Shown: positions 1-6,106, counted from the first letter of the stretch. The stretch is 14,694 bases of DNA from JBGVSA01 sp041807905 (GCF_041807905.1 NZ_JBGVSA010000048.1:1-14694), one strand, 5' to 3'. Made by a program: numbers and translations. The notes: a model not told the origin generated them from the letters alone.

Positions 1-156
1 GGCGGCGGCACCGATGGCGATCAGTACGAGCAGGACGCACAGCGCGACGAACACGCCGGAAGGCGTCGGACGCCAGCGCGCACGAGCGGGCGCCACGACG
101 GAGGAGCCGGATGTCGTCACGCTGCGGCCCCGTTGCGGTGAGAGGAATCGACGCAT
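1..156 (-). CDS. hmuU: Heme ABC transporter permease HmuU, N-terminal fragment (truncated by window edge)
   Basis: Only the first codons are inside the window, and the frame stays open to base 1. From the ATG at 156 the product starts MRRFLSPQRG. A GTG at 120 is an in-frame alternative that gives a 40-residue visible piece. An Arg/Pro-rich cytoplasmic head is followed by a hydrophobic stretch (VFVALCVLLVLIAIGAAA), which fits the first membrane helix of a FecCD-type permease. Neither candidate start has a convincing Shine-Dalgarno sequence, so the start is open. The ATG lies only 7 bases after the hmuT stop, as expected for translational coupling in a hmuTUV order. HmuU would form the inner-membrane channel through which heme delivered by HmuT passes, powered by an ATPase HmuV expected beyond the left edge. 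The assignment rests mainly on context, because the sequence seen is too short to be diagnostic. Confidence 0.72.
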   Translation of the reverse strand, partial: MRRFLSPQRGRSVTTSGSSVVAPARARWRPTPSGVFVALCVLLVLIAIGAAA

Positions 157-163
157 CGGCACA

Positions 164-1000
164 TCAGCGTGCGGCCGTCTTGCCGGTGATGCCGGCTTCG
201 AGCTGGCGCACCGCTTCGGGCAGGCGCGGGCCGAAACCGAGCAGCAACAGGTCGTCCATGACGATCACCCGGCGCGCCTTGGCGGCGGGCGTGACAGCCA
301 GCCCCGGTTGCGCGAGGAAGGCGTCGATGCTGCCGCTGGCGGCCACCGACATGGTGGTGGTGACGATCACGTCCGGGCGCAGGGCGGCAGCGGCTTCGGC
401 CGAGAAGGGTTTGTAGCCGGTCTGCGAGGCGAGCACATTGGTAGCGCCGACGATCCGCAGCATGGCGGCGGCAGCGGTGTCGTCGCCCGCGGCTTCGAGC
501 TTGCCCGTGTGGCTGCTGACCAACAGCACGCGCGGGTGCTGCGCGGGCGGTTTGATGGCGGCCAGTTCGGTGTGGATGCGGTCGACCAGCGCCTTGCCGC
601 GCGCCGCATCGCCGAGCGCTTCGGCCACGCCGATGATGCGTTGGTCGAGTGCTTCGATGGTCGGCGCTGACGGGAGGATGACGACCTTGCTGCCGAGACG
701 ACGCAGTTGTTCGAGCGCCTGCGGCGGGCCGCTTTGATCGGATGCGAGCACCAGGTCGGGCTTGAGGCTGGCAACGCCTTCGACCGAGAACGCGCGGTAG
801 TAACCGACCTTTGGCAGCTTGGCGGCTGCGGTCGGATAAATGCTGGAAGCATCTGCGCCGACCATGCGGTCGCCGGCATCCAGCGCATAGACGATTTCGG
901 TGACCGGGCCGCCCAGCCCGATGATGCGCGCGGGGGGCGCGGCGTGGGCGATGCCGGTGGCCAATGTCAGGCCGCACAGGGCAGTACGCAGAATGTTCAT
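164..1000 (-). CDS. hmuT: Periplasmic heme-binding protein HmuT (ABC transporter substrate-binding protein)
   Basis: 278 residues. A Sec signal peptide (residues 1-20, ending AHA) precedes a cluster A-2 substrate-binding fold. The opening IIGLGGPVTEIVYAL and the GYYRAFSVEGVASLKPD block near residue 66 are typical of HmuT. Tyr67 sits where Yersinia HmuT uses Tyr70 as a heme ligand. His164, in SSHTG, sits where the family has its second heme-binding histidine (His167 in Yersinia). Both ligand positions therefore appear conserved. The gene follows hmuS after a 133-bp gap and is followed 7 bp later by hmuU. The ATG at 1000 has a good ribosome binding site (GAGGAA, about 6 bases upstream). The protein carries heme from the outer-membrane receptor to the HmuUV permease. 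The length is normal for the family. The ligand roles are inferred by alignment from memory. Confidence 0.93.
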   Translation of the reverse strand: MNILRTALCGLTLATGIAHAAPPARIIGLGGPVTEIVYALDAGDRMVGADASSIYPTAAAKLPKVGYYRAFSVEGVASLKPDLVLASDQSGPPQALEQLRRLGSKVVILPSAPTIEALDQRIIGVAEALGDAARGKALVDRIHTELAAIKPPAQHPRVLLVSSHTGKLEAAGDDTAAAAMLRIVGATNVLASQTGYKPFSAEAAAALRPDVIVTTTMSVAASGSIDAFLAQPGLAVTPAAKARRVIVMDDLLLLGFGPRLPEAVRQLEAGITGKTAAR

Positions 1001-1133
1001 ATCGTTCCTCTTCCTCGCTTGTCCGCGAATGTCGTGTCCCTCAGAGCGCGTCGACGCGAGCCGGACTGACTGGGTACAGAAGACTGCCGACGCAGGGCGC
1101 GCCTTTGCGAAGCTCGCGCCGGCTTCAACGATT

Positions 1134-2165
1134 TCACGCGGCCAGCGGCTGCGCGCACAACGACGTCATCAGTTCGCGCCACGCCGGCAGCTCCGGCTTG
1201 CCGGGCTTACGCTCGCCGAAGAACTGCACGATCATTTCGCCATTGGCGTCATAGAGCTCGAGTGAGGTCACCCAGCCGTCGCTGGTGGGTTTGTTCACCA
1301 CCCAGCTCGATGCCACGGCTTCGGTGTTCAAATGCAGATTGAATTTCTCGTCCAGCACGTTGTACCAAGGGCCTGTGCGCACGAGCTTTTTCACTGGCCC
1401 CGTGTGGATTTGCACGATGCCGCGGTTGGCGACGAAGCACATGATCGGCAGTTCTGTTTCTGCCGCACGTGCAAGCGTGCTTTCCACCGCGTCGCCGGCC
1501 ACGCGTTGAGCGAGGTCTTCTCCGGCTGCACGCAGCGCACCCATGCGCGACACCTTGAACTGGCGCAGCATGGTGAAGAAGTCGTGGGTGTCTTTCAGGC
1601 TCAGCCAATGCGCGCGCAGTGCGGCTGCATCGTCGGCGTTTTCGGCTTCGATGGCGGGTGCAATGGCCTCGCGCATGACGGCGGTCTTTTCGGGCACGCC
1701 CAACTTGGCGACGAAGGCGTCCCACGCGGCCGCGTCGGAGTGCTCCGTGCGATACACCTTGTGCACGGCTTCACCGGTCTTGTCGAAGAACTGGATGCTG
1801 TGCCGGCCGTTTTCGATGACGGCGTAAAAGTACTTCCAGCTACCGAAGAACATGCGCAGATCGATGTCCGGCCCCAACACGATCCCCACCGGTCCTTCGG
1901 CCTGGATGTTGGTGTAGGCGCCGTGGCGTTCGTGTACGCACCAGTCATTGCGCGACAGAGCCATGACTTGCCCCAGCGTACCCAGTTCGCGGAACAGCGC
2001 CTGCGCGGTGCCGGTCAGTTCGATCGATTCCACGCCGCAGTTGGCGGCGACGAGTTCGGCTTCTGTGGCGCCCAGGCGTTGGGCGCGTTCGCGGATGCGC
2101 AGCTTCGGTTCCTGCTCACACAGGGCAGCGTGGCGTGCGCGTAGGGATTCGATGTTGTCGTTCAT
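1134..2165 (-). CDS. hmuS: HemS/HmuS family cytoplasmic heme-handling (heme-degrading) protein
   Basis: 343 residues, the usual length for HemS/ChuS/HmuS. The family consists of two structurally similar halves that hold one heme. It receives imported heme in the cytoplasm and either stores it or breaks the ring to release iron. Key family positions are visible. LKDTHDFFTMLRQFKVSR contains His194, matching the proximal heme ligand (His193/196 in ChuS/HemS). DLRMFFGSW contains Arg104, matching the conserved heme-contacting arginine near position 100. The GPWYNVLDEKFNLHL block near the C-terminus is also characteristic. The N-terminus (SLRARHAALCEQEPKLRIRERAQRLGATEAEL) is the helical head typical of the family. 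There is no signal peptide. The ATG at 2165 has no clear Shine-Dalgarno (an A-rich stretch precedes it), so this gene may be translated less strongly or by coupling from hmuY 77 bp upstream. Confidence 0.94.
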   Translation of the reverse strand: MNDNIESLRARHAALCEQEPKLRIRERAQRLGATEAELVAANCGVESIELTGTAQALFRELGTLGQVMALSRNDWCVHERHGAYTNIQAEGPVGIVLGPDIDLRMFFGSWKYFYAVIENGRHSIQFFDKTGEAVHKVYRTEHSDAAAWDAFVAKLGVPEKTAVMREAIAPAIEAENADDAAALRAHWLSLKDTHDFFTMLRQFKVSRMGALRAAGEDLAQRVAGDAVESTLARAAETELPIMCFVANRGIVQIHTGPVKKLVRTGPWYNVLDEKFNLHLNTEAVASSWVVNKPTSDGWVTSLELYDANGEMIVQFFGERKPGKPELPAWRELMTSLCAQPLAA

Positions 2166-2243
2166 TTTTTGTGATTGATCCGTTGGGTGTTGCGAGAGGT
2201 CAGCGACCCGTGAGCCGCCGACCGTGTCATGCGCGCAGCGTGA

Positions 2244-3581
2244 TCAGGGCTGGACGTTGAATTCGATCGTCCAGGTCTGCGTGCCGTTGTAGGCAGGTGT
2301 CGCTGCTGCGTAGTTGATGCTCAGCACGTGCATGCGGGCGTACGTGTTGCCTTCGCCGCCGCGCACCAGCGTGGCCGCATCCGGGTTCGCCTTGAGCATG
2401 TGCTGGGTGACGCCCACCGCTGCACCCGCTGCATCGGTCGGGTAGTACGAATACCAACCGTAGTTCAGCGCGTTCGGGTAAGAGCCGGTGTAGGCCGGGC
2501 TCAGTTGTGAGCCGATGGCGTCCTTCTTCCAGGCGCTGGCGGCCGAAGGCAGGGACAGGTCGGATGCCGTCAGGTCGGCCAGGAAGTCAGCCGGCTTGGC
2601 GGCGACGATGGTCGTTTCGTTGGCCGTGCCGCTCGGGTACAGGCTGGCCGGTGTCTTGGCGAGGAAGCCGCCGACCTTGCCGGAGCCCGACGTGCCGCCG
2701 TTGAGCTTGACGTTGTAGCGGTTGAAGGCAATGTGCCAGTTGCCGTTGACGTCGGTCGTGGTGTTGTTGGCGAGGTCGTAATAGACCCACGCGGAGCCGC
2801 TGGCATCAATGGTTTTGGTATTGACCGTAGCCGGCGAGGCACGATCGATCCAGCGGATGGTCGGGTAGCCGGATGCCGTGCCGCTGGGGCCGCCGTAGTA
2901 GCCGATCACTTGCAGGGCGAACACTGGCGCGCTGGTATCGGTGATGGCCTTGGTGTTGTCGGTGGTGATCAGGTATGTGCGATAGCTCGGGTAGAGCAGG
3001 TGCGTGCCGGCCAGGCCGTATTCGAAGATGCCCGAAGCGATACCGTTGGTGCCCGAGAACACGTTGCTGGCAGCGTCCTTCATCCACGCAGCGGCAGGGA
3101 TCGCGCCGTTGACGGGGTCGGTGGTGGCGTTTTGCCAGGTCAGCAATTGCGCCCAGGTGTAGTCGAACGGCGAGCCAAGCGCCGCACCGTTGCCGGTGCC
3201 GCTCTCACCGCTGTTGGTGAAGAACGATGCCGTGCGGCCGCCGCTGGTCATCTTCACGTCCCATGCGGTGCCTGAACAATCGGCGACTTCGGCCTTGGCG
3301 TTGAAGTCGTAGCAGATCGAGCCCGAAGACGGCAGGACGAAGGTCCACGTGGCGGTCTGCGAGAAGCTGCCGGTCGACGTCGAACTCGACGAGGAGCTGG
3401 AGGACGATGAGCTCGACGACGAAGACGAATTGCCCGCCGATGACGAAGACGAGCTGGTGCTCGACGACGATGCACTGCTCGACGAGCCACCACTGTCTCC
3501 ATCACCGCCCCCGCCGCCGCAGGCCGCGAGTGCGAGCGCGAGCATGGCCGTGCTCAGCGCAAAAACCGGTTTGCGAATCAT
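2244..3581 (-). CDS. hmuY: HmuY-family heme-binding lipoprotein with poly-serine tether and two HmuY-like domains
   Basis: 445 residues from the ATG at 3581. A lipoprotein signal ends in a lipobox (LALAAC, Cys21). It is followed by a Gly-rich and then Ser-rich tether (residues 22-72), which should hold the domain off the outer membrane. Residues about 254-443 look like a HmuY domain (WVYYDLANN, WHIAFNRYNVKLNGGTSGSG, then YARMHVLSINY). Residues about 76-247 look like a diverged second copy (WTFVLPSSGSICYDFNAKAEV, AWDVKMTSGG, then FALQVIGYYGG...YPTIRW). A histidine recurs at matching places (His194 and His394). Family HmuY is about 200 residues, so this protein is about double size. HmuY captures heme and passes it to the neighbouring TonB receptor. 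The chosen start has a strong AGGAGAGG site at 3590-3597. A longer start at 3614 overlaps the receptor stop (TAATG) but would spoil the signal peptide. There is no recognised His pair like that of Porphyromonas HmuY. Confidence 0.85.
   Translation of the reverse strand: MIRKPVFALSTAMLALALAACGGGGGDGDSGGSSSSASSSSTSSSSSSAGNSSSSSSSSSSSSSSSSTSTGSFSQTATWTFVLPSSGSICYDFNAKAEVADCSGTAWDVKMTSGGRTASFFTNSGESGTGNGAALGSPFDYTWAQLLTWQNATTDPVNGAIPAAAWMKDAASNVFSGTNGIASGIFEYGLAGTHLLYPSYRTYLITTDNTKAITDTSAPVFALQVIGYYGGPSGTASGYPTIRWIDRASPATVNTKTIDASGSAWVYYDLANNTTTDVNGNWHIAFNRYNVKLNGGTSGSGKVGGFLAKTPASLYPSGTANETTIVAAKPADFLADLTASDLSLPSAASAWKKDAIGSQLSPAYTGSYPNALNYGWYSYYPTDAAGAAVGVTQHMLKANPDAATLVRGGEGNTYARMHVLSINYAAATPAYNGTQTWTIEFNVQP
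3364..3485 (-). repeat. Poly-serine tether coding tract in hmuY
   Basis: This stretch encodes about 40 residues that are nearly all Ser with a few Ala, Thr, Gly and Asn, ending in a run of 16 serines. The codons are mixed (TCG, AGC, TCC, TCA, TCT, AGT), so it is repetitive at protein level but not a simple DNA microsatellite. That pattern fits selection for a flexible lipoprotein linker. Read on the other strand it yields Asp/Glu-rich shadow frames. Confidence 0.85.
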
Positions 3582-3589
3582 TTGGAATT

Positions 3590-3597
3590 CCTCTCCT
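3590..3597 (-). promoter_or_regulatory. Ribosome binding site that fixes the hmuY start
   Basis: On the minus strand this reads AGGAGAGG, 8 bases before the ATG at 3581. It supports starting hmuY there rather than at the in-frame ATG at 3614 that overlaps the receptor stop codon. Confidence 0.75.
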
Positions 3598-3613
3598 GTT
3601 GTTTCCTGTCGCA

Positions 3614-5611
3614 TTAACGAGAAGCGTCGAAGCTGTACTTCGCGCCGAGATAGATGAAGCGCCCCGCCACGGGCCCGAAGTCATTGGCGTCTGAAAAATC
3701 GCGTTGCTTGTTGAACATGTTGTTCACGCCGACGAAACCGGTGAAACCGGCGCCGAGCTTCTGGTTGATCACCAGATCGAATGTGGTCCATGCCGGCGAA
3801 CGGGCATCGGTGGTCGAGTCGACCAGTTCGCTGCTCTGGTAGCGGCCGCGCAACGACACTTCGGTCGACGGCAGTGCCTGCCACGTGAAGCCAAGGCGCG
3901 CGATGTTGCGCGGACGACGGGTGAGTTCGGTGTCGGCGTCCAGGTCCTTGGCGTCGGTGAAGGTCCAGGCCGCGTTGACGTCGAGCGTGTCGGTGGCTTG
4001 CCAGCGCACGGCGGTTTCCAGCCCCTGCGTGCGGGCGCGGGCAACGTTGCGATACGTGTAGACGGCGATGCCATTGGTCACCGTGTAGTTGTCCATGTCG
4101 GTCTGGATCAGGTCGCGCACGCGGTTGTAGAAGAGGTTGGCGTCGACCGTCACGCGATTGCGCCAAGTCATCGTGCCGCCGAGCTGGAAGCTGTTGGACG
4201 ACTCGGGCTTGAGGTCCGGGTTGCCGAGCACGATGTAGCCTAGCGAGCTGTGATCGAAGAGGTAATGGCGTTCCTTCAGGTTCGGCACGCGGTAGCCCTG
4301 GCCGAAGTTGGCGCGCCACACGCTCTTCCAGTCGTCATTGATCGGCAGATTGGCGCGTACGCCGATCTTGGGCGCGAGGTGACTGCCAAAGTCAGAGTCG
4401 TCCTGGCCGCGCAGGCCGACGACCATCTCCCACGTGTCGTTGAAGATCACGTCGTTCTGCGCATACAACTCGTGTGCGGTGCGTTCGGCGTTGCCGAGCA
4501 GTTCCGAATTGTTGTCGACGCTCTGGTTGAGCCGCTCCACGTGATAGTCGCCGCCGAACTGCCACAACTGGCGATTCCAGGCCGGCAGGTCGAACTGCAG
4601 CGAGACGTGTTCGGTACGCTGGTTCGACAGACGATTGGCGGTGCGAAAGTCGTTGGAGTATTCCTGCGAGTTGCTTTCGTAGCCTTCGGTCATGCCGACG
4701 AGCCGCGCCTGCACGCCGGTGTCGAATTTCCATTGCGCGCCGTATTCGAAGCGGTCGCGGGTGATGTCCTCAGTCTTGCGCTGCGGAACGTAGTTGGGCG
4801 GCGCGTAGTACTGGTAGCGCTGCTCATCGTTTTCGCGATAGGTGCTGGCATCGATCCAGAGGCGGCCATTCTTGCCGGGCAGCCATTCCAGGCGCCCGGC
4901 GTATTGCTGGCGGCGGATGGCATCGCCCTGGCGAGCCCAGCCGTCCGGGTCGGTCGAAAAGCCTTTGTCGTCGAGCGCGTCGGCTGAAACCCGCGCGCGC
5001 CATTGGTCGCCGCCGCCTTCCACGCGGAAGTTGCCGTGCGTGTTGCCGATGTCGCCGTCAACGTTCTGTCTGCCGTAACTGCCCAGATCGACCGTTGCCG
5101 ATCCCGCAATGCCTGCCTTGATCGGTCGCGTGATGACGTTGATGACCCCACCCATCGCCGAGCTGCCGTATTGCGCTGAGCTGGCGCCCTTGACCACTTC
5201 GATGTGGTCGACCTCGGTCAGCAGGTATTGCGACAGATCGACCGTCGAGCCGGTGCTGGCGGAAATCGGCAGGCCGTCGATCAGCACCAGCACCTGATCG
5301 CTCGTCATCCCTTGCAGCGATACCTCGAAGCCCGACTTGCCGTGGATTTCGCGCAACTGCACGCCGGGGACGTTTTCCAGCGCATCTTTCAGCGTGCGCG
5401 CGTGGGTGCGGTCGATTTCCTGCCGGTCGACCACTTCAGTGCGGACCGGCGTGTCGTCGGCAGTCTTCTCGGAGCGCGTGCCGGTAACGACGACAGTAGG
5501 GAGAGTGGATTCCTGTGCTTGGGCGGACGCCGGAACGAGCCAGGGGAGAAGCAGCGCGCCACAAAGAAGAGAGGGAACGCGAGGGGCAAGGTAGCGATGC
5601 TGGCGTGACAC
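3614..5611 (-). CDS. hmuR: TonB-dependent outer-membrane heme receptor (HmuR/HutA-like)
   Basis: 665 residues. A signal peptide (about 1-32, ending in AQAQ) is followed by a TonB box (TVVVT, residues 39-43) and a plug domain. The plug shows LKDALENVPGVQ, VLVLIDGLPI and IEVVKGASSAQYGSSAMGGVINVIT. A 22-strand type barrel follows to the C-terminus. Heme-receptor hallmarks are the FRAP-like YRVP (440-443) and NPDL (464-467), with His449 and His454 between them, and His90 in the plug. These correspond to the heme-ligand regions known in HemR and HmuR. The protein takes heme through the outer membrane using TonB-ExbBD energy. It ends 32 bp before hmuY, which probably hands heme to it. The start is a GTG at 5611. 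An in-frame TAA upstream and the absence of other start codons force it, although no clear ribosome binding site is seen. Substrate assignment as heme is strong from motifs plus context. Confidence 0.93.
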   Translation of the reverse strand: MSRQHRYLAPRVPSLLCGALLLPWLVPASAQAQESTLPTVVVTGTRSEKTADDTPVRTEVVDRQEIDRTHARTLKDALENVPGVQLREIHGKSGFEVSLQGMTSDQVLVLIDGLPISASTGSTVDLSQYLLTEVDHIEVVKGASSAQYGSSAMGGVINVITRPIKAGIAGSATVDLGSYGRQNVDGDIGNTHGNFRVEGGGDQWRARVSADALDDKGFSTDPDGWARQGDAIRRQQYAGRLEWLPGKNGRLWIDASTYRENDEQRYQYYAPPNYVPQRKTEDITRDRFEYGAQWKFDTGVQARLVGMTEGYESNSQEYSNDFRTANRLSNQRTEHVSLQFDLPAWNRQLWQFGGDYHVERLNQSVDNNSELLGNAERTAHELYAQNDVIFNDTWEMVVGLRGQDDSDFGSHLAPKIGVRANLPINDDWKSVWRANFGQGYRVPNLKERHYLFDHSSLGYIVLGNPDLKPESSNSFQLGGTMTWRNRVTVDANLFYNRVRDLIQTDMDNYTVTNGIAVYTYRNVARARTQGLETAVRWQATDTLDVNAAWTFTDAKDLDADTELTRRPRNIARLGFTWQALPSTEVSLRGRYQSSELVDSTTDARSPAWTTFDLVINQKLGAGFTGFVGVNNMFNKQRDFSDANDFGPVAGRFIYLGAKYSFDASR

Positions 5612-5645
5612 GGCTTTGTTGTCCGCGGAAGAGAATGTAGACGCA

Positions 5646-5664
5646 AATAATAATAACTCGCATT
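5646..5664 (-). promoter_or_regulatory. Fur-box-like sequence over the hmu promoter -10
   Basis: The plus-strand bases AATAATAATAACTCGCATT match the 19-bp Fur consensus GATAATGATAATCATTATC at 11 of 19 positions by hand. The left two hexamers fit well and the right half poorly. It covers the predicted -10, where Fur with iron would block RNA polymerase, and heme-uptake operons are commonly Fur-controlled. The match is only moderate. Confidence 0.4.
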
Positions 5665-5675
5665 AAGAATTACAA
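5647..5675 (-). promoter_or_regulatory. Predicted sigma70-type promoter of the heme-uptake operon
   Basis: On the minus strand, a -35 TTGTAA (5675-5670), a 17-base spacer and a -10 TATTAT (5652-5647) match the consensus 4/6 and 5/6. Transcription would begin near 5640, about 30 bases before the GTG start of the receptor gene. The region is strikingly AT-rich against a GC-rich background. Confidence 0.6.
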
Positions 5676-5680
5676 TTCTT
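5665..5680. promoter_or_regulatory. Perfect 16-bp palindrome overlapping the hmu -35 (candidate operator)
   Basis: AAGAATT-AC-AATTCTT is a perfect inverted repeat with 7-bp arms and a 2-bp centre. The -35 of the minus-strand heme-uptake promoter (5670-5675) lies inside it, and on the plus strand it contains TACAAT, a -10-like hexamer just before the small ORF at 5690. A dimeric regulator bound here could act in both directions. The identity of that regulator is unknown. Confidence 0.45.
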
Positions 5681-5689
5681 TCAAAATTC

Positions 5690-5857
5690 ATGTCCACGAC
5701 GATTCACCATTCCCCGAACGAGGTGGCCCGGCTGCGGATTGGTGCCACCGCGTCCGCTCCATTGTTGGCTCTGCTGCGGCAAGGAACCGTGGCAGAGTTC
5801 GTCAGAGCGCGGGAGCGAGGCGCGCCGCGAAGATCGGCAGGGCGGCACGCAGCTTGA
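5690..5857 (+). CDS. Possible small ORF, 55 residues, divergent from the heme receptor; unrecognised
   Basis: The ATG at 5690 opens a 55-codon frame ending in TGA at 5855-5857. The product begins MSTTIHHSPNEVARLRIGATA, has a Leu-rich middle (APLLALLRQGTVAEFVRA) and a basic Arg-rich tail. The first 45 or so codons are mostly G/C at the third position, like real genes here, while the tail uses poorer codons (AGA, CGA, GCA). No Shine-Dalgarno is visible. A TACAAT at 5671-5676 would give a nearly leaderless message. Its position next to a heme receptor recalls the small HemP/HmuP proteins, but the conserved HemP C-terminal pattern is absent, so I do not call it that. It could be chance, or a remnant. 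Confidence 0.3.
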   Translation: MSTTIHHSPNEVARLRIGATASAPLLALLRQGTVAEFVRARERGAPRRSAGRHAA

Positions 5858-5883
5858 TGGGGCGGGGAGCGCCGCGATAAAAT
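5854..5883 (+). promoter_or_regulatory. Predicted sigma70 promoter for the short RNA and possibly hemA
   Basis: TTGATG (5854-5859), an 18-base spacer and TAAAAT (5878-5883) match the -35 and -10 consensus 4/6 and 5/6. Transcription would start around 5890, exactly in front of the first hairpin of the short RNA described next. No nearer promoter of comparable quality precedes hemA. A weak alternative is TTGCAA (6039-6044) with TAATAA (6061-6066). Confidence 0.5.
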
Positions 5884-5889
5884 CGCGCG

Positions 5890-5955
5890 CTTGCCACGCC
5901 GCTGCGGTGGCGAGGGAACAGGACGGGCCCGGCACGCGTTGTTCGGCCCGTTTTT
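5890..5955 (+). ncRNA. Candidate small RNA or attenuated hemA leader (about 66 nt, two hairpins)
   Basis: Downstream of the promoter at 5854-5883, the predicted transcript folds into two hairpins. The first pairs GCCAC (5893-5897) with GTGGC (5907-5911), extended by a U-A and a U-G pair outside and, with one bulge, a GC pair step inside. A purine-rich linker (GAGGGAACAGG) follows. The second hairpin pairs ACGGGCC (5923-5929) with GGCCCGT (5945-5951) and runs directly into a T stretch. Promoter, compact structure and terminator over about 70 bases with no ORF are what a stand-alone sRNA gene looks like. The same layout 150 bases before hemA could also be transcription attenuation. I cannot assign it to a known family from sequence alone. 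Confidence 0.42.
5923..5955 (+). terminator. Rho-independent terminator-like hairpin ending the short RNA
   Basis: A 7-bp stem, ACGGGCC with GGCCCGT, has a 15-base loop, followed by TTTTT (5951-5955). G-U pairs can extend the stem into the T run. No ORF that needs this terminator lies just upstream on this strand, apart from the doubtful 55-codon frame. Confidence 0.55.
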
Positions 5956-5976
5956 GCTTTTGAGCCACTGACGCTG

Positions 5977-6000
5977 AGGCAGGCACTGGGCCTGCCTTTT
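5977..6000 (+). terminator. Second terminator-like hairpin upstream of hemA
   Basis: A perfect 8-bp stem, AGGCAGGC with GCCTGCCT, has a 5-base loop (ACTGG), followed by TTT. It may back up the preceding terminator, or act as an attenuator for read-through into hemA. Confidence 0.5.
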
Positions 6001-6072
6001 CGGGCGAAGAAGGGCCGCACGCAGGCGACCCGCTTTCTTTGCAAAGCCCTGACAATCCTGTAATAACGAGGT

Positions 6073-6096
6073 GTCGGGGCCGCGCCGCCCCTCGAC
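6073..6096 (+). promoter_or_regulatory. Hairpin in the hemA translation start region
   Basis: GTCGGGG (6073-6079) can pair with CCTCGAC (6090-6096) across a 10-base loop, with one G-U pair. It ends 10 bases before the hemA ATG, where a Shine-Dalgarno would be expected, and none is seen. It may simply be GC-rich sequence or may tune hemA translation. Confidence 0.25.
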
Positions 6097-6106
6097 CCCA
6101 TATCAC

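Noticed and set aside
117..977. 286-codon minus-strand frame overlapping hmuT
   Set aside because: Arg/His/Pro-rich shadow of hmuT in another frame; the hmuT frame has a signal peptide and family motifs.
1001..1133. Hidden gene or promoter between hmuS and hmuT
   Set aside because: Only short GC-rich inverted repeats; no convincing ORF, -10/-35 pair or terminator.
3582..3614. Longer hmuY start at the TAATG overlap with the receptor stop
   Set aside because: Adds a polar 11-residue head before the lipoprotein signal; the strong ribosome site favours 3581. Coupled reinitiation cannot be wholly excluded.
3349..3657. Acidic Asp/Glu-rich plus-strand frame of 101 residues
   Set aside because: It is the antisense reading of the hmuY poly-serine tract; the composition is forced by the Ser codons and there is no ribosome site.
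5700..5960. Possible tRNA or RNase P/tmRNA-like RNA in the divergent spacer
   Set aside because: No T-loop GTTCGAAT-type motif, no acceptor stem or other conserved cores found by eye.
6071..6106. GTG start adding 12 residues to HemA
   Set aside because: The family N-terminus begins right at the 6107 ATG, and the GTG has no properly spaced Shine-Dalgarno.
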